Source of the DNA: Actinomycetota bacterium
GTDB lineage: Bacteria; Actinomycetota; Actinomycetes; Nanopelagicales; Nanopelagicaceae
Assembly (NCBI GenBank): GCA_009702845.1
Contig: WLHG01000010.1
Span: 1 to 14,084 of the forward strand
Length of the DNA stretch: 14,084 bases
Reading direction: 5' to 3'
A model generated the notes under the pieces. That model searched no databases. It was not told the origin of the DNA and saw nothing but the letters and a program-made list of their open reading frames with translations. A program made the position numbers and the translations under genes. This document shows, piece after piece, positions 7,630 to 14,084 of this stretch (within the stretch, counting starts at the first letter, position 1; each line of letters begins with the position of its first letter).

Positions 7630-8774
7630 TGGCGATTGATCCAATTGCCGCACGTGGGGACTTACGTCTAACTCGAATCACCAAGTCCTACGGTGACTTC
7701 AAGGCCGTCGATGATTTAACGTTAACGATTCCAAAGGGATCATTCTTTGCATTGCTTGGGCCTTCCGGTTGCGGCAAGACAACGACGTTGCGCATGGTTG
7801 CCGGTCTTGAAGAGCCAACAGTTGGAAGTATTCACTTAGGCGAAACGGACATAACTACAACGCGTCCATATCAGCGCCCCATTAATACTGTTTTCCAAAA
7901 CTACGCACTTTTTCCGCATTTAACTATCTTTGAAAATATCGCATTCGGCCTTCGCCGTCGCGGAATCAAAGATGTTAAAGAGCAGGTAGATAAAGTACTT
8001 AGCCTTGTTGAACTCCCACATTTGGCCGAACGTAAGCCAACACAGTTATCAGGCGGTCAGCAACAGCGCATCGCACTTGCTCGCGCAATAGTTAACCGCC
8101 CGGCACTCCTCTTGCTCGATGAGCCACTTGGCGCCCTTGATTTAAAACTGCGGCGTCAGATGCAGATCGAACTCAAGTGGATTCAACGTGAGGTTGGCTT
8201 AACTTTCGTCCATGTAACCCATGATCAAGAAGAGGCCATGACAATGGCCGACACCATTGCCGTTATGAATGAGGGCAAGATCGAGCAGATGGGCTCACCT
8301 GCCGATTTATATGATGATCCAGAGACGGCCTTCGTTGCAAACTTCTTGGGTCAATCCAACCTCATAAAGGGAAAGATCGAAGGCAACGATGGCGATAACT
8401 TAGTTATCGATCTCTTTGGTCAAAAGATTTCAATGCCAAAGGTGCGAAGTCACGCAGTTGATAACTCTCTTTATGCAGGTATTCGCCCAGAGAAGTTCCG
8501 CATTACCCGTGCCGGCTCAGATGTACGAGGCAATGTTTTAAACGGTGGACGCATTGAAGATGTTTCCTACATCGGCGTAAGCACGCAGTACGTAGTTGCA
8601 ATGCCGTGGGGTCAAGAGTTAATGGTCTTTGAGCAAAATGATGATGGCGTTCCACCATTTAATAAGGGCGAAGAAGTAACCATTTCATGGGAGCCAAGCT
8701 TTACTTTTGGTCTTCGAGGCGACGAAGATGTCGACGCCGGCACTGAAGTAAATCCAGAGCAGTTAGATGAATAA
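7629..8774 (+). CDS. potA: Polyamine ABC transporter, ATP-binding protein
   Basis: ATPase that powers the importer from the inner face of the membrane. It is 381 residues, the PotA size. The motifs are intact: Walker A GPSGCGKTT (44-52), Q-loop Gln90, signature LSGGQQQ (140-146), Walker B LLLLDEP (160-166), D-loop GALD (168-171) and switch His198. The C-terminal part (about 280-360) is a TOBE-type regulatory/oligosaccharide-binding-like domain with GIRPEKFRI, typical of PotA/FbpC ATPases. The start is GTG at 7629 and shares one base with the potD stop (TAGTG). No good SD is visible, so translation is probably coupled to potD. Only seven bases separate it from potB. Confidence 0.94.
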   Translation: MAIDPIAARGDLRLTRITKSYGDFKAVDDLTLTIPKGSFFALLGPSGCGKTTTLRMVAGLEEPTVGSIHLGETDITTTRPYQRPINTVFQNYALFPHLTIFENIAFGLRRRGIKDVKEQVDKVLSLVELPHLAERKPTQLSGGQQQRIALARAIVNRPALLLLDEPLGALDLKLRRQMQIELKWIQREVGLTFVHVTHDQEEAMTMADTIAVMNEGKIEQMGSPADLYDDPETAFVANFLGQSNLIKGKIEGNDGDNLVIDLFGQKISMPKVRSHAVDNSLYAGIRPEKFRITRAGSDVRGNVLNGGRIEDVSYIGVSTQYVVAMPWGQELMVFEQNDDGVPPFNKGEEVTISWEPSFTFGLRGDEDVDAGTEVNPEQLDE

Positions 8775-8780
8775 AGAGTA

Positions 8781-9641
8781 ATGAGCATTACCGTGCCAAA
8801 GGTACGTGTTCCTTACCTGTTGTTGTTTCCAGGTTTTGCTTTTCTCTTTACCTTCTTCATTTTACCTATCGTTAACTTAGCTCAGACTTCTACGCAGACA
8901 CCGATTGCGGGGGGAGACACGGGCCAGTACGAACAGACTTTTGCTTTTAGTAATTACATCAATGCTTTTCTTGATAATAAAGAACAGTTTGGTCGATCGT
9001 TTGTCTATGCGACATTAGCAACGATCTTTGCACTGGCTATTGCCTATCCATTGGCCTATGCCATCGCCTTTAAATCAGGCAAGTTCAAGAACATCCTGCT
9101 TGTCTTAGTTGTTGCTCCCTTCTTTACATCATTCTTACTTCGTACAATTGCCTGGAAGCAGATCCTTGGTGAGGAGGGATTCTTAGTCCCGACGCTGCGT
9201 AATCTTCACTTAATGGGCCAACAAACCACTATTACATCTACATCGATCGCCGTTGTTGCAGGTATGACCTATAACTTCCTGCCATTTATGACCTTGCCTC
9301 TATATGCATCTCTTGAGCGCATTGATCCGCGCACTATTGAGGCATCGGGTGATTTATATGCCAATGCAATCACAACTTTTCGCAGAGTAACGGTGCCATT
9401 GTCGATGCCAGGAGTTGTTGCAGGCACGTTACTGACCTTTATTCCAGCGGCCGGTGACTATGTAAACGCTGCCATTCTTGGAAGTCCCAATACAAAGATG
9501 ATTGGTAACGTAATTGAGTCACGTTACTTCAAGATTGTTGACTACCCAACGGCCGCTGCACTCTCATTTACGCTAATGGCGGCTATCTTAATTCTCGTCA
9601 CGCTCTACATTCGCAAAGCTGGAACGGAGGAGTTGGTATGA
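8781..9641 (+). CDS. potB: Polyamine ABC transporter, permease PotB-like
   Basis: One of two integral membrane subunits forming the polyamine channel. It is 286 residues with about six hydrophobic segments: near 10-33, 74-97, 103-121, 153-177, 210-226 and 255-276. The cytoplasmic EAA-type loop that docks on the ATPase is EASGDLYANAITTFRRVTVP (187-206). The extracytoplasmic stretch between the first two segments (about 34-70) is polar, as in PotB. Its SD is weak (AAAGAG), and coupling from potA, seven bases upstream, is likely. Its TGA overlaps the potC ATG. The order D-A-B-C differs from E. coli potABCD, but such rearrangements are common. Confidence 0.92.
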   Translation: MSITVPKVRVPYLLLFPGFAFLFTFFILPIVNLAQTSTQTPIAGGDTGQYEQTFAFSNYINAFLDNKEQFGRSFVYATLATIFALAIAYPLAYAIAFKSGKFKNILLVLVVAPFFTSFLLRTIAWKQILGEEGFLVPTLRNLHLMGQQTTITSTSIAVVAGMTYNFLPFMTLPLYASLERIDPRTIEASGDLYANAITTFRRVTVPLSMPGVVAGTLLTFIPAAGDYVNAAILGSPNTKMIGNVIESRYFKIVDYPTAAALSFTLMAAILILVTLYIRKAGTEELV

Positions 9642-10474
9642 GCAGCAAGATTAAAGATGCAACGCTTCCAACTATTCCATTTAAGGCCCGTCTTTCGCGC
9701 TGGTTTGGCCGAAACCTTCTTCGTATCTATATGATCTTTGGGTTTAGCTATCTCTTTATTCCAGTTGCATACACCTTTGCATTTTCATTTAATGACTCAG
9801 GAAAGAGCAACTTAATTTGGAAGGGCTTTACCCTCAGCAACTGGCAGAATCCCTGTGGTGCACCACAGATTTGTGCAGCCCTCGGTAACTCAATAAAAAT
9901 CGGTTTACTTGCAACTATCTTCTCAACGATTCTTGGAACAATGATCGCCTTTGCAATTGGTCGCTATCATTTCGCTGGACGATCTAGCTCTAACTTGCTT
10001 ATCTTTTTACCGATGGCTACCCCTGAAATCGTTTTAGGTGCATCACTGCTCTCACTCTTCTTAGTATTTAAAGTTAATCCAGGTTTTTGGCCAACGGTTA
10101 TTGCTCACGTGATGTTCTGCATCTCATTTGTCGTAGTTACCGTTAAAGCCCGTATCGCAAGCCTTGATCCACGACTTGAACAAGCTGCGATGGATCTCTA
10201 TGCCAACGAACTCGAAACTTTTCGCCGAGTAACTTTGCCACTTGTTGCACCTGGAATTGCAGGAGCGGCTCTTCTAGCATTCTCGCTCTCATTCGATGAT
10301 TTCATCATTACAAACTTTAATTCAGGCACGATGATGACTTTTCCAAAGTTTGTCTACGTGGCCGCTGCCCGCGGAATCCCGGCACAAGCTAACGTCATTG
10401 GCTCCTCTATGTTTTTCCTAGCTTTAGCCATTGTTGTGGCGGGGCAGTTAGTAAATCGGAAAAAAGCACGCTAA
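9638..10474 (+). CDS. potC: Polyamine ABC transporter, permease PotC-like
   Basis: Second channel subunit, partner of PotB. It is 278 residues with an N-terminal membrane segment near 29-50 and further segments near 85-107, 119-143, 152-171, 205-222 and 252-270. The EAA-like loop EQAAMDLYANELETFRRVTL (181-200) closely mirrors that of PotB, and SFDDFIITNF (218-227) is typical of PotC/PotI permeases. The ATG lies in the ATGA overlap with potB and is preceded by GGAGG at 9626-9630. It is the last gene of the transporter; the following 131 nt are non-coding and structured. Spermidine versus putrescine preference cannot be told from sequence. Confidence 0.92.
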   Translation: MSSKIKDATLPTIPFKARLSRWFGRNLLRIYMIFGFSYLFIPVAYTFAFSFNDSGKSNLIWKGFTLSNWQNPCGAPQICAALGNSIKIGLLATIFSTILGTMIAFAIGRYHFAGRSSSNLLIFLPMATPEIVLGASLLSLFLVFKVNPGFWPTVIAHVMFCISFVVVTVKARIASLDPRLEQAAMDLYANELETFRRVTLPLVAPGIAGAALLAFSLSFDDFIITNFNSGTMMTFPKFVYVAAARGIPAQANVIGSSMFFLALAIVVAGQLVNRKKAR

Positions 10475-10605
10475 AGTAAGCCCCAGCCATAGCGAACTAC
10501 AGGTCGTTAATAGAAAACCTGCGTTATGGGGTTAGGTTCCGGAGGACCCGGGCCAACTCTTAGTTGTGATTGAAGGGGTGATTCCGGTCAAGGCCGGATA
10601 GCACG
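10475..10605 (+). promoter_or_regulatory. Structured 131-nt leader, candidate cis-regulatory RNA
   Basis: Non-coding gap between potC and the FAD oxidoreductase. Pairings visible by hand: a long hairpin whose entire 3' strand ACCTGCGTTATGGGGTTA (10517-10534) pairs with 10477-10504, with bulges only on the 5' side (G; AGCC; AACTA) and a 12-base loop; GGTTCCGG (10535-10542) with CCGGGCC (10548-10554); CAACT with AGTTG (10554-10566); and TCCGGT with GCCGGA (10583-10598), a four-base CAAG loop ending eight bases before the ATG. Four CCGG tetramers permit alternative pairings. There is no T-tract, no ORF of note and no SD next to the ATG. I do not recognise it as a known riboswitch class. Confidence 0.4.
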
Positions 10606-12018
10606 ATGGCAACCATCGATCCCTCTATTCTCAAACATCTCTCTCATATGCAGCCAGCTTTGTACTGGCTAGATGAAGATCCCCTGGAGCCATTGCCTCA
10701 TCCAACATTAATTGGTGATGCCACAACTGATTTGTGCATTGTCGGAGCTGGATATACAGGGCTATGGACGGCGCTGCTTGCTAAAGAGCAAAACCCTGAT
10801 CGCGAAGTAATTCTGCTCGAACAGCGCGAAACTGGCGCAGGTGCATCCGGGCGCAACGGTGGTTTTTGTAGCTACTCACTGACTCATGGATTTATGAACG
10901 GGTATAGCCGTTTTAAAGATGAGATGGCCATTATTGAACGCATGGGCCGCGAGAATCTTGATGGCATCGAAGCAACGATTATGAAATATGGAATTCAGTG
11001 TAACTTTGAATGGAATGGCGAACTCCGTGTTGCTATCGAAGATTGGCAGATGGAGTCGATGGTTGAAGAGGCCGAGCTCCGTAACTCATTCGGTGACAAT
11101 GTTGAGCTTTTGAATCAAAGTCAGATACAAGCACGGGTTAATTCACCGCTGTATAAAGGCGCACTCTGGGATCCAGATGGCACTGCCCTTGTAGACCCGG
11201 CGCGTTTAGTGTGGGGATTAGAGCGGGCATGTATTTCACTTGGTGTAAAGATTTTTGAGAATACCCATGTTGAATGGCTGGAGCGTACAAATAACGGAAT
11301 GATTGTTCATACTCCATATGGAAGTGTGTATGCACAAAAAGTTGCATTGGCAACAAACGTATTTAAATCACTCGTTCGTCGTGCCCATAAATATGTCGTT
11401 CCTGTTTATGACTTCCAACTTGTTACCGAACCTTTGACGCCCGAGCAGCTTGAATCAATTGGCTGGAAAGAGCGTGAAGGTTTATCGGATGCCGGCAATC
11501 AGTTCCATTATTATCGAATGACGAAAGACAATGAGATTTTATGGGGCGGTTATGATGCAATCTATAACTTCCGCGGCAAAGTGCGCCAAGAGTATGAATC
11601 CGATGCTCAGACGTATGCACATTTAGCCGAAGCGTTCTTAGAGACATTCCCACAGTTAAAGGGAATCAAATTCACGCACGGCTGGGGCGGGGCCATTGAT
11701 ACCTGCTCACGTTTTTCACCTTTTTGGGGCAAGGCCTATCGCGGTCGCGTCGCCTATGTCATGGGCTATACGGGCCTTGGCGTTGGATCAACTCGCTTTG
11801 GTGCTCAAGTCATGCTCGATCTCTTAGATGGCGTCGACAACGAACGAACTCGCCTTGAAATGGTTCGCAAGAAGCCTTGGCCATTTCCTCCAGAGCCATT
11901 TCGCTTCATCTTTATTCGCCTCACGCAATGGTCGATAAATAAGGCCGATGAAAGACAGGGCAAGCGCAATCTATGGCTCAAACTTCTAGATGTATTGGGC
12001 TTAGGTTTCGATTCCTAA
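10606..12018 (+). CDS. FAD-dependent amine oxidoreductase, DAO family (PuuB-like)
   Basis: Flavoprotein of the D-amino-acid oxidase (DAO) superfamily, 470 residues. The Rossmann FAD motif is DLCIVGAGYTGLWTALL (42-58), then LLEQRETGAGASGRNGGF (70-87), a block typical of gamma-glutamylputrescine oxidase PuuB and relatives. FTHGWGG (356-362) and YVMGYTGLGVGSTRFGAQ (384-401) close the FAD site. The C-terminal 45 residues are basic and aromatic beyond the core fold. No glutamylputrescine synthetase (PuuA) is in the window, so the substrate could be gamma-glutamylputrescine, free putrescine or another amine; this is inferred. An in-frame TGA at 10579 and the absence of any other upstream start fix ATG 10606. 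No SD sits at normal distance. Confidence 0.85.
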   Translation: MATIDPSILKHLSHMQPALYWLDEDPLEPLPHPTLIGDATTDLCIVGAGYTGLWTALLAKEQNPDREVILLEQRETGAGASGRNGGFCSYSLTHGFMNGYSRFKDEMAIIERMGRENLDGIEATIMKYGIQCNFEWNGELRVAIEDWQMESMVEEAELRNSFGDNVELLNQSQIQARVNSPLYKGALWDPDGTALVDPARLVWGLERACISLGVKIFENTHVEWLERTNNGMIVHTPYGSVYAQKVALATNVFKSLVRRAHKYVVPVYDFQLVTEPLTPEQLESIGWKEREGLSDAGNQFHYYRMTKDNEILWGGYDAIYNFRGKVRQEYESDAQTYAHLAEAFLETFPQLKGIKFTHGWGGAIDTCSRFSPFWGKAYRGRVAYVMGYTGLGVGSTRFGAQVMLDLLDGVDNERTRLEMVRKKPWPFPPEPFRFIFIRLTQWSINKADERQGKRNLWLKLLDVLGLGFDS

Positions 12019-12029
12019 CTCTTTGCACC

Positions 12030-12042
12030 TATTCTTAGAGGC
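12030..12042 (+). promoter_or_regulatory. -10 element giving a leaderless agmatinase transcript
   Basis: TATTCT (12030-12035) fits TANNNT and is followed by exactly seven bases before ATG 12043, the same geometry as at 4976-4989. There is no Shine-Dalgarno sequence in the 24-nt gap. No clear -35 box is visible. This suggests that the ureohydrolase, and possibly dxr downstream, has its own promoter inside the cassette. Confidence 0.45.
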
Positions 12043-13041
12043 ATGACGAACCACGGAAACATGTATGGCCCTGATTTTACGTTTCTTGGAATCGATCGCT
12101 GCGATTTAGATATCCCATCCACATTCGCAGATGCCGATGTGGTCATCGTTGGTGCACCAATTGACAGTGGAACCTCACATCGATCCGGTGCGAAATTTGG
12201 CCCACAAGCTATTCGTGGCGGAGATTATTTACCGCATGATGGCGAGCGTCCACATTTAGCCCTTCGCATAGATTCATTAAAGGCTATGAAAGTTGTTGAT
12301 GCTGGAGATTTAATGATGCCCGGTGGAGATTTAGTTGCATCCCTTGAAGTTCTAGCCGTTGCAACTGAAAAGATTTCGCGTGCAGGTGCAATCCCGGTCA
12401 TTCTTGGGGGAGATCATTCAATTGCATCTGCCGATGTTGCAGGCATTGCTCGGCACCGCGGCCTTGGTAAAATATCGATGATTCACTTTGATGCTCACGC
12501 CGATACGGGCGAAGATCAATTTGGTGCCCTAGTTGGTCATGGAACTCCGATGCGTCGCTTGATTGAAAATGGAATTGTTCGCGGAGATCGCTTTTTGCAG
12601 CTTGGCCTTCGCGGCTACTGGCCTGATTCAAAGACATTGGATTGGATGCGCGATCAAGGTATGCGCTCATATGAGATGACTGAGATTCACCACCGCGGGC
12701 TCAATACTGTTTTAGATGAATCCTTTGCAACATTGACCGATGGATGTGATGGTGTTTTTCTATCGGTTGATATTGATGTTGTTGATCCTGGAATGGCCCC
12801 TGGTACTGGCACACCCGAACCTGGCGGAATGACAAGTCGCGAACTCCTTGAATCGGTTCGCCGAATCTGTCTAGAGCTTCCAGTTGTCGGAATAGATGTG
12901 GTCGAAGTTGCACCAGCGTTTGATAGTGCCGATATCACAGCGATTTTAGCTAACCGCGTTGTGTTGGAGGCGTTAAGTGCGATTGCAAAGCGTCGATCGG
13001 GCGAGAAGTATTCACCAACACAAAACCTTCTGGATCGATAG
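12043..13041 (+). CDS. speB: Agmatinase-family ureohydrolase
   Basis: Binuclear manganese hydrolase of the arginase/agmatinase family, probably converting agmatine to putrescine and urea. It is 332 residues. All metal ligands are visible: His125 in GGDHS, Asp150/His152/Asp154 in HFDAHADT, and Asp243/Asp245 in SVDIDVVDP. GHGTPMRR (165-172) and GLRGYWPD (188-195) shape the substrate end. The GLRG and D-W-M-R-D-Q-G-M style also recalls guanidinobutyrases, so guanidinobutyrate or another guanidino compound is possible. It appears leaderless, from ATG 12043. The stop abuts the dxr start with no gap. With the Pot importer, the FAD oxidoreductase and PatD it completes a route from agmatine to GABA. 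Confidence 0.85.
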   Translation: MTNHGNMYGPDFTFLGIDRCDLDIPSTFADADVVIVGAPIDSGTSHRSGAKFGPQAIRGGDYLPHDGERPHLALRIDSLKAMKVVDAGDLMMPGGDLVASLEVLAVATEKISRAGAIPVILGGDHSIASADVAGIARHRGLGKISMIHFDAHADTGEDQFGALVGHGTPMRRLIENGIVRGDRFLQLGLRGYWPDSKTLDWMRDQGMRSYEMTEIHHRGLNTVLDESFATLTDGCDGVFLSVDIDVVDPGMAPGTGTPEPGGMTSRELLESVRRICLELPVVGIDVVEVAPAFDSADITAILANRVVLEALSAIAKRRSGEKYSPTQNLLDR

Positions 13042-14084
13042 ATGCGCGAAGTTGTAATTCTGGGTTCGACCGGCTCGATTGGAAGACAGGCTTTAGAGAT
13101 AATTGCCTCCAACCCTGAAAAATTCCGCGTCATCGCCCTTACCTCGGCTGGAACAAACCCGGCACTTGTAATTGAGCAGGCCAAAGCATTTAACGTTGCT
13201 TTTGTTGGTGTTGTAAATAATGCCGATGTAGTTCGCCACGGCCTACCTGGGGTGAAAGTTATCGGTGGAGCATTTGCATCAACTGAGATTGCATCTATTG
13301 AGTGCGATGTTGTTCTCAATGGCATCACTGGATCAATTGGTCTTGGCCCAACGCTTGCAGCCCTTGATGCGGGGAACACGTTAGCCCTTGCAAATAAAGA
13401 GTCACTCGTTGCAGCGGGTGAGCTTGTTATGTCAAAGGCAAGACCGAATCAAATTATTCCTGTTGACTCAGAGCATTCTGCGATTTGGCAGTGCGCGCAA
13501 AGCGGCAAAAAGGAAGAGATTGCACAGTTAATTTTGACGGCAAGTGGCGGCCCATTCGTGGATCGCGATGATCTAAGTGATATCAGGGTCGTCGATGCGC
13601 TTAAGCATCCAACCTGGAACATGGGCGCGGTAGTAACGATTAACTCTGCAACGCTTGTAAATAAGGGATTAGAAATAATCGAAGCGCATCATTTATTTTC
13701 TATGCCGTACAGCTCAATTGAAGCTGTGATACACCGTCAATCAGTGGTGCATTCGATGGTTGAGTTTAAAGATGGATCAACGATTGCTCAGGCAAGTCCA
13801 CCAAATATGAAGGGTGCGATTGCATATGCACTCAATTATCCTCATCGCTTGAGCCACGCTACGCCCGCAATAGATTGGAACATTAAACATAATTGGAGTT
13901 TTGAGCCGATTGATACCAATCGATTTCCTGCCATTGCACTTGCTAGATATTGCGGAGAGTTTGGTGGCGCAATGCCAGCAATATTCAACGCGGCTAATGA
14001 GGTTGCAGTGGAGGCTTTTATTGCCGAAAAGATTAGCTTCACTTCGATTCTTCCCCTTGTTAAGGAAGTGGTTGAGGCGAGTCA
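13042..14084 (+). CDS. dxr: 1-deoxy-D-xylulose 5-phosphate reductoisomerase, 3'-truncated by window edge
   Basis: Second enzyme of the MEP isoprenoid pathway: converts DXP to MEP using NADPH and a divalent metal. The frame is open from ATG 13042 to the window end (347 complete codons plus two bases). Motifs: NADPH-binding LGSTGSIG (7-14), ALANKESLVAAGE, metal ligands Asp142 and Glu144 in VDSEHSAI, TASGGPF, KHPTWNMG, then NSATLVNKGLE with Glu211 as the third metal ligand, and HRQSVVHSMVEF. NAANEVAVEAF lies in the C-terminal part. About 30-50 residues are probably missing. The ATG follows the speB stop directly with no clear SD, so termination-reinitiation is likely. In many Actinobacteria dxr precedes an M50 protease gene and ispG, which would lie just outside. 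Confidence 0.96.
   Translation, partial: MREVVILGSTGSIGRQALEIIASNPEKFRVIALTSAGTNPALVIEQAKAFNVAFVGVVNNADVVRHGLPGVKVIGGAFASTEIASIECDVVLNGITGSIGLGPTLAALDAGNTLALANKESLVAAGELVMSKARPNQIIPVDSEHSAIWQCAQSGKKEEIAQLILTASGGPFVDRDDLSDIRVVDALKHPTWNMGAVVTINSATLVNKGLEIIEAHHLFSMPYSSIEAVIHRQSVVHSMVEFKDGSTIAQASPPNMKGAIAYALNYPHRLSHATPAIDWNIKHNWSFEPIDTNRFPAIALARYCGEFGGAMPAIFNAANEVAVEAFIAEKISFTSILPLVKEVVEAS

Noticed and set aside
10531..10554. Similarity of GGTTAGGTTCCGGAGGACC to the SRP RNA tip (GGTCAGGTCCGGAAGG)
   Set aside because: The diagnostic GGAAGGAAGCAGCC is missing and the surrounding helix does not match, so I do not call a 4.5S/SRP RNA.
10475..10605. Known guanidine-I (ykkC) riboswitch, tempting because of the guanidino/polyamine genes
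   Set aside because: The conserved CTAGGGTTCCG and GGTCCGAGAG blocks I recall for that class are not present on either strand; no tRNA fold was found either.
12687..13379. 230-codon open frame on the minus strand opposite speB and dxr
   Set aside because: It is antisense to two well-conserved genes, spans their junction, has no recognisable motif or ribosome-binding site, and its Ser/Thr/Pro/Arg-rich composition is typical of a shadow frame.

Overview
The window reads as a compact actinobacterial chromosome segment. The order rpsB-tsf-pyrH-frr-cdsA-rlmN ... dxr is the conserved actinobacterial translation/lipid/isoprenoid block. Base composition is only moderately G+C, well below Streptomyces or Mycobacterium. 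Genes are packed with 0-60 nt gaps, two ATGA overlaps and a TAGTG overlap, and no convincing terminator is visible. Two genes look leaderless, with a TANNNT -10 box seven bases before the ATG, which is common in Actinobacteria. A streamlined freshwater planktonic actinobacterium (Nanopelagicales/acI type) is my best guess, inferred from style rather than proven. Every gene is on the + strand.

Region 1 (1-4955) is the housekeeping block: the 3' part of rpsB (ribosomal protein S2, cut by the left edge), tsf (EF-Ts), pyrH (UMP kinase), frr (ribosome recycling factor), cdsA (CDP-diglyceride synthase) and rlmN (23S rRNA/tRNA m2A methyltransferase). The pyrH start lies in a strong inverted repeat that would bury its own Shine-Dalgarno sequence, and the pyrH stop lies in a second hairpin just before frr.

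Region 2 (4956-13041) is a seven-gene polyamine uptake and catabolism cassette: an aminobutyraldehyde-type aldehyde dehydrogenase, a complete PotDABC-type ABC importer (lipoprotein binding protein, ATPase, two permeases), a PuuB-like FAD amine oxidoreductase and an agmatinase-family ureohydrolase. Together they suggest import of putrescine, agmatine or related compounds, hydrolysis of agmatine to putrescine and urea, oxidation of the amine to an aminoaldehyde, and oxidation of that to GABA. A 131-nt non-coding gap between potC and the FAD oxidoreductase folds on paper into several hairpins and is the best candidate for an undescribed cis-regulatory RNA. No transcription factor is encoded in the cassette.

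Region 3 (13042-14084) is the 5' part of dxr (ispC; DXP reductoisomerase), which resumes the housekeeping block and runs off the right edge. The catabolic cassette therefore sits between two housekeeping genes, rlmN and dxr.
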